A model generated the notes under the pieces. That model saw only the letters and a list, made by a program, of their open reading frames with translations. It was not told the DNA's origin and searched no databases. From Zygnema cylindricum (taxonomy: Eukaryota > Streptophyta > Zygnematophyceae > Zygnematales > Zygnemataceae), in assembly GCA_037447655.1 (NCBI GenBank), contig JBBHKE010002122.1, positions 1 to 64,000 on the forward strand: DNA of 64,000 nt, read 5' to 3'. The translations under genes were made by a program, and so were the position numbers. Shown piece after piece: positions 1-20,543 of the stretch. Numbering within the stretch: the first letter of the stretch is position 1; each line of letters begins with the position of its first letter.

Positions 1-153
1 CGGGGAGAGGAGAGAGAGAGGGGAGAGGGAGAGAGAGGGGAGAGGGGAGAGAGAGGGGAGAGGGAGGGGAGAGGGAGGGGAGAGAGAGGGGAGAGAGGGG
101 GGAGAGAGAGATAGAGAGAGAGAGCGAGAGAGCGAGAGAGGGAGAGAGAGAGG

Positions 154-192
<39 letters not shown>
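1..192. repeat. GA-rich microsatellite directly after the lipid-kinase exon 9 donor
   Basis: The tract is (GA)n with GGGGA interruptions. On the gene's sense strand it is CT-rich and begins at the donor itself: the exon ends AAG and the intron starts GTCTCTCTCT at 192. Confidence 0.9.
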
Positions 193-7654
<7,462 letters not shown>

Positions 7655-7873
7655 GGCTTCAGGAGTGATTCAATTTCCAGCCAATCACAGCCAGCCGATA
7701 CACGTGCGAGCTACAATGAATTGTACAAGAAAGAGACCCCGTCAGGAACGATTAAGTTTTGTACTGTTTACGATAACTCCAAAAGAAAAAAACGGTACGA
7801 AAAAATTGATGATCCGATATGAAAAAATTGTCGATTCCGTATGGTGGCGTTCCATCAGACGAAAAGTGAGGTA

Positions 7874-8083
7874 CACCGTGAATCGCTATTAGGGTTAATG
7901 TTTTTTCCTTAAAACATTTTTCTCCGTACACACATGTTCGATTATGAATCTGACGGTTGCGATTGAAATTTAAGTTTCTCAGCTTCCGATTGACGGTTTC
8001 AAATTGAAAATAGGACATGTGTGTACGGGGAAAAGATGTTTTAAGTGGCAAAAAATTATTAACACTAATAGCGATTCGCCGTG
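7874..8083. mobile_element. MITE of the CACCG inverted-repeat family, copy 1 (210 bp)
   Basis: Termini CACCGTGAATCGCTATTAG and CTAATAGCGATTCGCCGTG are inverted repeats, and TA flanks both ends (7872-7873, 8084-8085). Subterminal sequence with GTACACACATGT/ACATGTGTGTAC is also inverted, so much of the element can fold back. It lies just upstream of the lipid-kinase ATG. A TA duplication suggests a Tc1/mariner-like source. No transposase is present. Confidence 0.85.
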
Positions 8084-8245
8084 TAGTTTATAGAAATCCG
8101 CGCCTATCTGTACGAGGCCGTACCGTTTACTTTGTTTTTATAAGTGAAGGACATTACTTAGAATCTTGGCCAAATAATCTCCAAAGATCTGGGGGCTAAC
8201 AATGACCGTCGGATATTCATCGTTCGCTAAAAATAATTCCGTAGA

Positions 8246-8311
8246 TGACAACCCACCTGGCAACCCACGTACCTCAGGTAGGTCAACTGAGGTAGGTCAG
8301 GTGGGTTGTCA
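8246..8311. repeat. Short inverted repeat (hairpin)
   Basis: TGACAACCCACCTG at 8246-8259 is inverted at 8298-8311, with a nested ACCTCAG/CTGAGGT pair. It lies in the divergent intergenic region, and its function is unknown. Confidence 0.8.
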
Positions 8312-9433
8312 GTTTATCACCTACAGATAAAAAAGAGTCGCGACACGCTGGACGATTAGGCTACGTGTCATAATGGACTACCAATGAAATTCCCAAAATT
8401 TGCACATGGTCTGTACTTTACAAAATGCAACCGAATATACAAAAGTAGTCTCTTAACTCCTTTTTGTCACACTATCATCGGAAAAGGACTTTTATCACAC
8501 TATTTTTGGCAAAAGACTTTCGTCACGTTCGATAATACGAAGCTAAAATAATGAGCTGCCAAAGAAGACTGGCGTGTGTAAAGAGTACAAAACTATTGCC
8601 GTACAATGACTTGGTATGTAAATACATGGCACGCATAGATGTCCTATACGCATAAGACGCACGGAGTAAACTAACGATTACTACGTACAGTGCGCATAAA
8701 ACAATTTCAAATTTTTTAAAATTCGTCATAAATTTCGTACTTTTTTTGACTTTCAAATTTCAAAAATTTTAAATATTCAATCCCTAAAAAACTGAAAAGT
8801 GCAACGAACTACAGTAGCGGCGATCGGCGAAATTTACGGCGTCTCCAATGGCGACTTCCTTCTAAAGACGGAGTGGAGGACAGATAAAAATACGCGCACG
8901 CAAATGAAGCAACGTCTCCTTTTATTTTAATGTCCTACAAGATTCCGTACAGTGTGTAACGCACGAAATTTACGAAATTTACGAAACAAACGAATACTAC
9001 GTAGTTTTCGGAAAAAAGTCCAAATCCGTACGAGAAGGACATTTATGATGGCACGCAAATGAAGATTGAAGTTAAAAGTTAAAACTGGTCGGTGTGAAAA
9101 ATCTTTACCGATATTCAATATCGGATCGTATCTTACATACTGCCACTCAATTTCAAACACGTGGTTTACAGGCTCCAAAGGTCGCAAAACGGTCAACCGA
9201 AACCGTGACCAACCGTTAACCGACCGCCCGCGCCGGATCCGGAACGGATTCGGTTACCAAATTTTGAGGGCCATGCGATTACGGTCGGTTGATTCACAAG
9301 AAAAAAAAAACGGTCGGTTACGGTCGGTCAACCAAAAAACCAAAAAAAATGAAAATTCTATACAGTCCATACAATCCAACATTATTGTACTTTGTAATCT
9401 TTGGTATCATGGAAGTACGTGACATCATGATTA

Positions 9434-9647
9434 GCGTCGCAAATCTAACACGGTAGTAATACTATTCATTTCGCAAATCTTAGAAAACGCGACAAAGCGT
9501 CGTAAAATCTGACACGGAACTGTAGTACACTACTCATTTCGCAAAACTTAGGGAACGCGACAAAGCGTCACAAATCTGACACGTTAGTAACACTATTCAT
9601 TTCGCAAATCTAAGGGAACGCGACAAATCCTAATTATTGACTTATTC
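9434..9647. repeat. Three tandem units of about 72 bp
   Basis: Each unit runs GCGTCGCAAATCTRACACGG, a TAGTA segment, TATTCATTTCGCAAATCTTA, then GGGAACGCGACAAA. The units differ by small substitutions and a short insertion in the middle copy. Confidence 0.85.
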
Positions 9648-9996
9648 ATACGTGGTACATTAGTTAATTTTGTACTTTTTCAGTTACGGGCGGGCACGGT
9701 TAGTCGCGAGAAATCGAGTTTCGGTTAACTTTTAATTTCGTAAACGCCGGTCGGTTAACGGTTATCAATTTTGGAGCGTGACATAACACGGTCGGGCGTC
9801 GGTTACTCATATTTTGAAAAAAAAAAAACGCTCGGTTACGGTTATGTAATATTTTGACTTTTGCGACCTCTGACAGGCTCTACGCGATGGAACATTGACT
9901 GAAATAAAACAAAGAGTTGGCCGTACGATTACAGTATTTTCTTGATGGAACACCACTGTTATTAAAGTGAGGCTCCCTGAAAATTGCGATTTTTGA

Positions 9997-10720
9997 GAAA
10001 CGAATTTAAGGTGAAAATAGTTCGCCAATTTAAAATTTTATGCGGCTACCGTAACAGTGAATCTTGCGGCCGCGTGAAATTTTCTGCGTTAGAAATGTTT
10101 GTTCCCTACGCTGTTGTTCAAATCGTGCGATTTTTTCCTTTTTTCCGATTGCTACGTATAATTCGTGACTGTTGAAAAAATCGCAAAAAATAGCGATGTG
10201 CTTTCTGTCCGGTAAACTAAACGGACAATCTACGGGAGTTAGACGGTGTTATACGGTAAATGTACAATTATGTACGAAAAGAGTAAGGACTTTGACGAAA
10301 AGATACGCTGCACTTCGCAGTACTTTTTGTCCGGTAAACTGAACAGAAAATTTTCGGAAACGAATTTAAGGTGAAAATAGTTCGCCAATTTAAAATTTTC
10401 TGCGGTTACCGTAACAGTGAATCTTGCGGCCGCGTGAAATTTTCTGATTTAGAAATGTTTGTTCCCTGCGCTGTTGTTCAAATCATGCGATTTTTTCCTT
10501 TTTTCCGATTGCCACTTATAATTCGTGACTGTTGAAAAAATCGCAAAAATTAGCGATGTGCTACTGAAAGGACGATTTACGGGAACTGTACGGTATTATA
10601 CGGTAAATGTACGGTTATGTACGAAAAGAGTACGAGCTTTAACGAAAAGATACGCTGCACTTCGTAGTACTTTCTGTCCGGTAAAATTTACGGGAAACGT
10701 ACGAATTTGTATCGAAAATG
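9997..10720. repeat. 360-bp tandem duplication
   Basis: GAAACGAATTTAAGGTGAAA begins at 9997 and again at 10357. The two copies remain nearly identical over the first 200 bp (TTGCGGCCGCGTGAAATTTT is present in both) and drift towards the end. No open frame is conserved between the copies. Confidence 0.9.
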
Positions 10721-11075
10721 TACGGAGTATGACGAAAGGACGGGAACTGTACGAAAAATGTACAAACTGCGGTGTATTTAAAATTCATTTTTGTTTACGT
10801 GTACGGAATAGTACGGAATAAAATTCATTAACGATTATTAAGATTTTTTTAAAACGTTCAATGCGTTCGTTACGTATAGTTCGTCACGATTAGATTGTTC
10901 GCACTAAACGGTGTGAACAACTATGGTTCCCTGCATGGACCTTGCACGAAATTTTCGCACGTCTGCACAAAATTCTCGCACGTTTTAACAGAGGATACAT
11001 GCACCAGTTCATATATTTAACAATTTTTACGAAAGATTTAACTGCGACATGGATCCAATTTCAAGGGAGAGTACG

Positions 11076-11099
11076 GTACAGTACAGTACTGTACTGTAC
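11076..11099. repeat. 24-bp perfect GTAC palindrome upstream of eIF3e
   Basis: The half site GTACAGTACAGT is followed by its exact reverse complement, and GTAC-rich sequence continues to 11110. It lies about 250 bp before the eIF3e ATG. Confidence 0.9.
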
Positions 11100-11213
11100 A
11101 GTACTGTACCCTTTTGCCAACTCAAATAATCTCTATTCGCATTCTGATTTTTAGGGTTTGGAAGAGGCGGCTGCATACATTTTTTTACATTATCTCCTTT
11201 ATACTCTTCATCT

Positions 11214-11332
11214 TTTTCTCTTTTCCTCTCTTCCTCTCTTCCTTTCTTCCTCTCTTCCTCTCTTCCTTTCTTCCTTTCTTCCTTTCTTCCTCTCTTTTAT
11301 TTTTGTCGTTACTTTCCTTTCTCTTTTGCTGT
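11214..11332 (+). promoter_or_regulatory. Pyrimidine-rich leader/promoter tract of eIF3e
   Basis: CTTCCTCTCTTCCTTT-type repeats fill about 120 bp shortly before the ATG at 11352. CT-rich tracts are common in plant promoters and 5' leaders of translation genes. A regulatory role is inference. Confidence 0.5.
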
Positions 11333-11351
11333 TTATTTCGCAGCAGCAGCC

Positions 11352-14300
11352 ATGGCGGATGATCTTACTCCCAGAATATCTCCTTTTCTTGATCGACATC
11401 TCGTCTTTCCTTTGTTAGAGTTTCTTCAAGATCGTCAAATATATCCCGAAGACGAGATCTTGAAAGCAAAAATTGAACTTCTTGGAAAGACAAACATGGT
11501 TGACTATGCTATGGACATTCATAAGAGCCTGTATCACACTGAAGATGTACCTCAATGTAATGTTTTACCACCTTTTTTCTTTTATGTTACCTTTTTTCTT
11601 CTAATTGATATGATTTCCTTAAAGATATTCATGATGAAGATGCCAGAATTCATTTCGATTTTGGGGGTTACAGGCAAACTTTTGGTTTTTCCTGTGAGGA
11701 ATGTGACCTCTCTTACCAAGTTTTCTCAGGAAATCGTTTCACATATTCATTCTTTTTAAAAAAAATTGAATGCCACAGAGCCTTAATCAGGGTTTTGAGG
11801 TTTTCTGCAAGGCTTTTACCAAGGTATTTTAGGGTTTTGTTTGAAATACCTCTTTTTCTTTAGATGCTTTCTTTTTCTTTTTCTGTCACAGAGCCTTAAT
11901 CATGATCAATTTTTTCTAGGTTTTCTGCAAAGCCTTTTTCAAAGTTTTTCTCTATGGCAAAATTAGCAAGGGTCCAGGTTTTACTTTACCAATTATTTGT
12001 TTGATAGTTTGAAAGGAGTTAAAACCAATTTTGTTCTGTTTTAACTAAATCGAATGTTCTACCACATCCGACAGAACTTTTCATAAGTAATAGTTTCAAT
12101 AATAGTTTCATTTTTAGTTTTTAAATTTTATTTTTTTTGGCATTAGTTATTTAGATTACAGTATTTTGAGGAAGAGGTTTATGTGAATTCCTCAATACTT
12201 TCAAAAAGAGAAGGAAAAACTGAGGCAAAATTTGCGCTTTTTTAAATATAGATTGTGGTACAAAATTGTTAAAGCGTAGATAATGTTTCTAAACGTCTCT
12301 TGCAAGAATGACTTAGGAAACTTTTATCCAAAATTTAAAATTTTAGTATGACAAACGGCAATCAGTTTTTTAGTTATCTCTTATGTTTTTTAGAAACAGT
12401 TTCTTTTATATGGTTCGTTGGAAAGCCTTTGAATTAGAAATGAACTTTCTGATGTAAATTTTTGCGATCTTTTGCGTACACTTGTTTATCTTGTACTGTA
12501 ATAAAGATTGCTGGTTTTTGCTCAAAATGTTGGGAATTGCTTATGTTTGAAATAGAATTGCTGGATTTTTATTCTGCCGAAATAGAGAGTGTGGGGTTTT
12601 CCTTCTACGGAAATATGGAAATGAGGTTTTTCTTATACTGAAAGATCGAATGCTGGGAATTGCCTATCCTGGAACGTGAAATATTGGTTTTTGTTGTACT
12701 GAAATGTAGAATGTTAGGTTCTGCTCAAAATGTTTGGTTTTGCTAATACTGTAATATTTAATTTTGTGTTTTACTCTAATGTTGGGAATTGCTCGTTCTG
12801 AAATATAGAATGAACTAACTATACATATTCTATATATATTGCTCGTTCTTTTTTTTATTTTTTTTGGGTTTTGGCAGCCATGGTTGACAGGAGAGCGGAG
12901 GTGGTCGGCCGTCTGAAATCGTTAGAAGAGGCGGCCGCCCCTCTCATCAGTTTTTTACAAAATCCCACCCTCGTACAGGAGTTACGGCAAGACAAACAGT
13001 ACAACTTGCACATGCTGCAACACAAGCATCAGGCAGGAACCATACGTTGACTTCTTTTTTTTTCCAAGGTTTTTGCTGTTAACATGGTTTTTATTGAACT
13101 CTGTGTTTGTTTTGTACGGAGAACCTACATATAGCGTTTCCAATTCCTTCGGATTATGCTATGAACCCCTCGTCGGTTTTTTTGATAGGCTTCATTCATA
13201 TGATTAGGGTTTGTGAAAACGGCTTCATGGGTTTTAGGAAAGGTTTGGTTGACTTAAGTGCTTCCTATTCTCTATAGAGAGAGAGATGCAGTGAGTGGGG
13301 TGAGAAAATTGAATTAGTCAGGCAGTGGGAACTGGTCGAGTAAGGATTTGGAGTGGTATATTTGGTTTAGAGAAAAATTGAAGCGGTTATTTTAAAATGT
13401 GATAGCTTTTACTAGCACTGGTTCTGTTTGTGTGAAATTCTTTTGTTTTTCTTGGTTTTTTAGGGTTGTAGGATATGTTTCTTTATCTTATGTGCGTTTA
13501 GAGGTGGGAACTACCTTGGCTGTTGTTTGCACTGGTTACTGCAAGTTTTTTTTATTGACCTTTTTTCCTTTTGAGTAAAAATTCATATAGTGTACATAGC
13601 CCATCTCTACTAGAGTTAGTGAATTTTAAGTGCCCAGACATCATTGGAATTAACTACATGCACGTGGCTCATTATGGACCACTTAATTAGAAAGTGTTAT
13701 CAGGAGAAACAAGCACTTGAATTACAGTTATTAACTCTATTATTAGTGAGGCAGTGTACATCCTATCTAATGCATCTTATGCTGCATTTAACCTTGAAAA
13801 GATGCACCAGAATATTGTTCTCGCCACCAATACCAAAACAAAGAACTGCCCAAAAAACCATGTGGCTGATTTCAATCTACTCTATGGAATTGTGTTGTTA
13901 ACACATTATTTTTGGCCAGAAATAGGCGCGGCCAATTTAGAGTTATAAACACAAATAGCAATAGGCAATGTATAAGTTCTTCATTTTACTTCGTGAATCA
14001 ATTAGTAACATTTGTTATGTGGCTTATAGCGTGAAGTTCCCAGGACATGTTTCTCTTTGGAGTCATTTGAGACACAAATGATGATTTGTTAATCATTTTG
14101 ACAACATTGGTTCCTTTAACAAACTGTTGAATCCTAAATCATAAAAATATTGTTGGATGTGTCTTGGTGTTACCAGATAGGTGAAGAACAAATTGAGGCC
14201 CTTTACCATTATGCTAAGTTCCAATTTGAGTGCGGAAACTATTCTGGAGCTGCCGACTTCTTGTACCAATATCGTACTCTATGCACAAACAGCGAGCGTT

Positions 14301-17300
14301 CGGTATCCGCATTGTGGGGAAAATTGGCGGCAGAAATTTTGATGCAAAATTGGGATGTGGCTGTGGAGGAGCTTAATAAATTGAAGGAGATTATTGACTC
14401 CAAGGTGGGTTAGTATATGGCAACTAAATCAAAAGAGTTTCTTGACTCCCAAGGTGGATTTGTGAAAAGTTAAGAAATTGAAGGAGATTATTGACTCCGA
14501 GATGGGTTAGTGGAAGGTTTTTGTGGTCATCAACACGAAAGGATGAGGGGTTTATTACTCTGCATAGAAATGCTTTGTGGTGGGATAGCTTTGTTGCGGG
14601 ATTACTTTGTGGATTTAGTTTGAGCTTATATGTTGGATTTTAATGCTTGAGAATGTGGTGTCTTTTTTTTATATCGCTATAGAAGTGTTCTTTTCAAACA
14701 CCGGTTTTGATAGCTGTGACGACACATTGTCAACAGATGATTCTAATGGGCCTCTTCGATTGGACGATATCAGTTGTTTAAAATTGTGCATTTAGCTTAA
14801 TGAATCGTTGTATGTGATTTGTGAATGGAGTACAGAACTTTGCGTCACCCTTGGAGCAACTTCAGCAGAGGACATGGCTCCTCCATTGGAGTTTGTTTGT
14901 ATACTATAACACGGACAACGGGAAGAACGGTCTGATTGACCTCTTTTTTCAAGAAAAGTAAGTGCTGCACCGTATATCTGTTTTCTTTCATTTTAATATT
15001 ATGGAATTTCTGATGTTCTTGGAAAGACTCATATACCTGCTGTTGTGTCTACTGTTAATTAACAATTCACATTGAATTTTTTGTCGTTACACTATTTTTT
15101 GTAGGTATTTAAATGCGATTCAAACCAATGCCCAGCACTTGTTACGCTATTTGGCTCAAGCTGTTCTGACCAATAAGAGACGGCGTAATATGATTAAAGA
15201 TCTAGTGAAGGTCATCCAGCAGGAGAATCATTCACACAAGGATGCGATCAGTGAATTTGTAGATTGTCTTTTTATCAAGTTTGACTTGGACGGTGCACAA
15301 GCGAAGCTTCGAGATTGCCAGGAGGTAAGAAGGCTACAAGGAAGTGGGGAGGGAGAGGGAGAGGGAGAGGGATAGAGAGGACTTTCATTCAGCGTGTCTC
15401 TGACTTATAGAGGCAGGTAAAAGCAGAAGAGATTGTCTTTTGTATGTGGCCATCAAATCTCCCTCTCGGCTGTGAGGCCCTCCTGTTTTTAGGCCAAATG
15501 CTCTCAAGGTTGAACTGTAAGATTCAATCATATCTCTATGATTTTTAGAAACGGTGAATAAAATAAGGCCAGATGAATAACGTGTTTTTTTCAACTAGTA
15601 TAACTCTCACTCTTTCACATTTATCGCATTAGCCTGACCAGAGTCCCACGCTTTTGCTAGTGTTTTTTTTTTTTTTTCTTTCAGACAGCTGATATTTTTT
15701 CTGGCGAATTGCTGTTTCTTGTTTGCTGAAGAACAATTATCTAGTGTCCCTGTAGTTTTTCCGTCTTCTTCCATTGGGATCTCAGTTTAGAAACTCTGTT
15801 TTACAACTCTTTTGTCATAAACAAAGAACCTCTAGGAAGGTTTTGTGTGAATGGTGCTCTACACTGCCCACTGCTATTATCGTTAATAACACTAATTTCT
15901 TGTATTTATTGGCTGTAATTCATAAGTGTCAATAACACTATCTAAGGTAGTGGCCTTAAATCAACCACGTCACTCTGCCCTTAATTAGTATTGTTTCTTC
16001 TAATTTCTCGTTAAAACTAATAATTCCTGAATACTAACAGTGATGGGCATCATACTATCGCTGGTTGGCAAGTTAAATCAGAAGCTGTTAATATGATAAT
16101 TCATATCCAATCTTCTTCTTGAGGATTTGGTTGGAGAGATGGCAAACGAAGAACTTTAAATTTTTCTTGGGATGGAAGGAAGATCCTTTCTTAAGATTTT
16201 GTCAGTTTTATGTGGTTTGTGTTGCAGTTATTGGCCAACGATTTCTTTCTAGGAAAGCAAGTTCAGGAAAACGGATACACCGCAATGCCATTCCGAGACG
16301 AGTTTTTGGAGAGTGGACGCCACTTCATTTTTGAAACCTACTGCAGAATTCATCAAGTTATTGACATCAGGTCAGAATATTATATTATATTATATTTGGA
16401 CTGATTCAGAGTTCTTTGCTCATATCATTGTTTTTACTGCTATTGTTTTATTGCCCTACCTCTCGAGAAGAAGATTTGTTTAGTACAGAGTCAGTAGGTT
16501 TTTATGTGGTTGCATCTGTTTACTTGCATGACTTTTCATAAATGAGTGACTGGATATTGACATTCATTAGAGAGGCCTGAATTTTGAGTTTGATGACCTT
16601 GTAAATGGTATTATAAGGGAGTACTAGTATTGGTTGAATAAATACCAGTTATTTTGCATTTGGGGGAGCCCCCGCTGGAAATTTTATGACGATCTGGAAT
16701 ATACAACGAATCTTTATTGAACTGTTAAAAGTGTTAAAAGGGTTATGTTAAAAGTTCAAGCACCTGGCTCATACGGGACACGCCATCATTTTTTAAGTTA
16801 GTGAATTATTAGCGTTAATGCTTTCATAAAATCAACTACACTACATTGCATTTGAAAAGGCTGGCTTATCATGGGCCACTTATTTAAATAGTGTTATCAA
16901 CATTATTTTACAATTTTGGGTCGAGGAAAAAACCACTCACCCAAATTAGAGTGATTAACTCTAATACCGGCCGGCAGTGTACTGTTTTAAAAACAGTAAA
17001 ATATTTAAGCAGTAAACTATTTAAAACATTTTTTGGGTTTTGAGTGGATGCAGGATGTTGGCAGATAAGTTAAACATGATGCAGGATGCTGCCGAAAGAT
17101 GGATCTTAAATTTGATTCGAAACTCGAAACTCGACGCAAAAATTGACTCGAAAGCTGGAACTGTCGTGATGAACACCCAGCATTCCAGCGTGTATGTTTT
17201 TTTTAACCTTTTCCTTTCCTTCTCATTTTCCTTTCCTTTCCTTTTTCTTTTACTTTTCCTTTTTGTTTTCCTTTTCTTTTTTCTTTTCCTTTTCCTTTTC

Positions 17301-18239
17301 CTTTTCCTTTTCCTTTTCCTTTTCCTTTTCACCTGTTTTTTTTGCAACTCTTTTTGATTTTTATAGAACCAAGTGGTTTTGGGATGCCATGAGTGAAACT
17401 GAGGATTGGTGAGTAGAAGTGAAAAATCTATGAAGGTTTTGAAGTTTTTGTGGTTGTTTTTTTGGTGGGTCAACGAATTGTGTTTGAGTGGGAGAAGGAA
17501 AGGAGAATGGGAAAGAGAAAAAGAGGTGGAGAGAGAGAGAGAGTGAGAGAGAGGGAGAGGGAGAGAGAGAGAGGGAGAGAGAGGAAGCGAGCAATACATC
17601 ACGAGTCAAATTCACTTCAACACTAAGCTGCAGGAATGTATGCGGTAGGATATCGATATAATACTATGAAAGTGAAACATTAACCTCGTAACAATTCTAA
17701 AAGAAAAGTCTTGACATGTCTTGAAATCAGTGTTGAAGCATAGTATGCGAGTCAATAGAGAAAATTTATTTTCTTGAGTTTTTTTAAATTGTTTCGTTTT
17801 TTATTCCCAGTTGTAAACTAGTTGGTCTTTTTCCATTAACTCTTGAAACTTTCTCGGGATCACTATAAACTATCCACCTTAATTTTGAGCAGTTTTTGTG
17901 CAGTTTTTCTTTCTGAAAAAACCTAAAAGTTTTGGCTTCTAAATTCCCATTTTATCGTACACTTTCATAACCTGTTTCTGAAAAACCCTGAAATCACCTT
18001 AAAACCCTAACAAACCCTTTTAAACCTAGATAAACCGTAAAAACTTCAAAAAACTCCTGAAAAATCCTTTACAATCCCTCCAAACTAACTTAAAAAACCC
18101 TACAGAACCCTAAACTGAAATATGTTTGTCCACCTGCAGGTACGAAACTACGATTGAAAAAACAAAGAATCTAACCGCGAGAACGTACCAACTTCACAAC
18201 AACATAATGACGATCGCGATGCCTTTGACCACACAGTAG
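11352..18239 (+). CDS. EIF3E: Eukaryotic translation initiation factor 3 subunit E (eIF3e/INT6)
   Basis: This is a subunit of the cytosolic eIF3 complex, which loads mRNA on the 40S ribosome. Its PCI domain docks it in the eIF3 octamer. The nine exons are 11352-11556, 12878-13032, 14177-14404, 14836-14957, 15105-15324, 16228-16370, 17054-17191, 17367-17408 and 18140-18239. They total 1353 nt, or 450 residues plus stop, close to the roughly 440 usual in plants. Hallmarks are [20 protein letters not shown] (residues 15-34), [63 protein letters not shown], and [19 protein letters not shown] in the C-terminal PCI winged helix. The C-terminus ([14 protein letters not shown]) also fits the family. 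The start is the first ATG of exon 1, in CAGCCATGGCG context. Intron 2 has a GC donor. GA- or CT-rich tracts lie in introns 5, 7 and 8. The gene appears intact. Confidence 0.97.
12480..12830. repeat. Degenerate repeats of about 50 bp in eIF3e intron 1
   Basis: Variants of GAAATAGAATTGCTGG, GTTGGGAATTGC and GGTTTTTGCT recur about every 50 bp. They have no coding signal. Confidence 0.55.
15345..15375. repeat. GGGAGA repeat just after the eIF3e exon 5 donor
   Basis: A (GGGAGA)n tract starts about 20 nt after the GTAAGAAGG donor (15325), sense strand purine-rich. Confidence 0.75.
17198..17340. repeat. CTTTTC pyrimidine repeat in eIF3e intron 7
   Basis: (CCTTTT)n starts within about 15 nt of the exon 7 donor and fills most of this short intron. 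Open frames in it are Phe/Leu/Ser repeats and not genes. Confidence 0.85.
17505..17590. repeat. GA-rich tract in eIF3e intron 8
   Basis: GAGAGA/GGGAGA runs lie 100-180 nt after the exon 8 donor. Confidence 0.8.
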
Positions 18240-20117
18240 GATTGGTAATTAGGGTTTTAAGGTGTTAATTTTTGTCTTTTCTCGGGCATCGTTTTGCACG
18301 AGCGTCGTCCGCTTCATATGGGCAATCTGGAAAGATGGAATGTAAGATTTTTGTAAGGTTTTTGAAGTATTATTTTTTTTCTTTTTTTTACTATTTTTTC
18401 AATTGTGGACGTTTGATTGTTGTGACGTTTCCTTGGTGGTGAATTATTTATAATGGATAAAATGTTTTGCAGAGGCTGTTGTTTTTTTAGTATGAATCTG
18501 ATATATACATATATAATAATGGTAAGTCCACAGTTGTCAAAAAACGTTTTTTGATTTTCTGTTTGGTCTTTTAACAGAGTTACGATATTCCCCTTGTAGG
18601 CATTTCTATTCCTGGGATTCGACTGCTGGTGTTTGTGTATAATTTTTTTTTTTATGTTCTTGATTGTGTGATTAGGTTTGCCTGGAGTTGTGGGTTCTCT
18701 TTGATTAGGTGGCAGATATGGATAGTAGGGAAAAATGATTACAAAACGAGATCATGAGGAAACTGTTGACCTCGAACGTGTCTGACGTGTCACTTTTCAA
18801 AATTTTGTTTCCACAATAACTATATCATGCTCAGCCATTTAAATGCTTTTTCGTTTTGACATCAGAGCACAACTCTGATGGATTTATTGGAGAATACTAC
18901 GTTTCGCATATCTCGCTGAATTTTTTGTAGGTTATTCTGTCCAGTCACAAAGTAATTTGTAGATGACCATGCAAAACGGTCATCATAGCTGGTCTCGGAA
19001 CATCAAGCGTCACTTAAATCTACTGCCCATCTCTACCCAGCCAAGCACTCTACATTGTGTGTACGTAAAACATCATTTAGAGTCAATACCAACATTGAGT
19101 GAGAGCTTGGCTGTGATATATATCGCATCTGATGAAACAATTCCCAATGCATTGAAGCAATATTTTCAATGATACACAGAAACAGTTTGTCTTCACTTGA
19201 TGTGCTGATGTCAATCTGCAGACGGGATGCTGTGCAGCACTAATGCGATATAACGTGCGTGCTGATGAAATATTTATTTTGACGAAGCATAATTCTTTCC
19301 AAGGATACGAGGGGGGAAAATGGTTAGGGCGGGGTAGGGAAATAGTTATGGAAGGGGAGAGGAAGGAGGGACAGAGGGAGGGAGGGAGGAAGGGAGTGGG
19401 AGAGAGAAGGGAAGAGAAAGGAATGATGAGACAGTGGCATTTATACCACCATTGTCACTTAATACCACCATTTATACCACCATCAGCCAAGTATTGAGTA
19501 AAATACATAAATACATAATGGTTTACACTGTAACATCAGAGTACTGCAAGTAAATTTAACTGGCGGCCATATAGGGTGAAGATTGAAACCCTCCCTATAC
19601 ACAGTACCAAAACCCACAGGTGGGGACAACTGTACAATGAGGAAATAATTTTATTACACAAATACTACTGTTTACATCACCACTTAATAAAAAAAAATCT
19701 TAATGTCAAATCCATAAAAGATATCCAACAAAAACATAGTGAATTCTATCAATCAGGCAAACAGCTTGTCTTACTGTACCAAATTATACCATTATAACAC
19801 ACATTATGCTCACTAAGATATTTCAACCATGGAGGGCAAAAGCAAATTACTCCATAACACAATCAAATACTAAAAGAAAAAATTATAATTGAATCACGGA
19901 AGATTACATGAACACAAGTCAGCATTTAGAAGAACAAGCAGCGAATAATCAAACCACTAAAAATCTAACCAATAAAAATCGAACGACTGAAATCGAACGC
20001 CTAAGACCGAACGACTAGCCTTGTTTACTACAAAAAGAATGATCCCGGGTGTTTTGAACTAAACCGACTGCGCCAGTTTACGTGCACTCCTATCGCATGT
20101 TGCGGAAGAATCCCTAT
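18240..20117. other. Convergent intergenic region between eIF3e and HPGT-like genes
   Basis: This region should hold both 3' UTRs. A GGGAGGGA-rich patch lies at 19340-19425. A 69-codon open frame at 18963-19172 has no recognisable family. No further gene is supported. Confidence 0.6.
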
Positions 20118-20466
20118 CTATCCACACGCTGCGTGCACTTCTCCCATCCTCTCTATGGAGTTGCAGAGACCGCTGCACCGCCAGTCAAACACGGCAATGC
20201 AGGCGTCTCCAGAGGTTTTTCGTCGGGCACATTCTCCTGCGAATAGTGAAGTACAATCGAATTAGGGAGAGGGAGAGGGAGAAAAAAAGACAGAAAGAGA
20301 GAAAAAAAAAGGGGAGAGAGCAGAGAGAGAGAGAGAGCGGGAGAGAGTGGGAGAGGGAGAGAGGGAAAGAGAGGGAGCAAGAGGGAGTGAGAGGGAGTGA
20401 GGGAGAGGGAGAGGGAGAGAAAAAGAGATAGAGAGAGAACATAAAAAAAGGGGGAGAAAGAGCGAG

Positions 20467-20543
<77 letters not shown>

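Larger units (their letters stand above)
8084..11213. other. Divergent intergenic region between the lipid kinase and eIF3e
   Basis: This region presumably holds both promoters. I see no convincing exon in it. It contains the hairpin at 8246, CGGTCGGTTA-type low-complexity sequence (9180-9330 and 9680-9850), a roughly 72-bp triplicate (9434-9647), a 360-bp duplicate (9997-10716) and a GTAC palindrome (11076-11099). CGTAC/GTACG words are strikingly frequent. Confidence 0.7.

Noticed and set aside
18963-19172. 69-codon open frame between eIF3e and the HPGT-like gene
   Set aside because: No recognisable motif, no splice context, length within chance.
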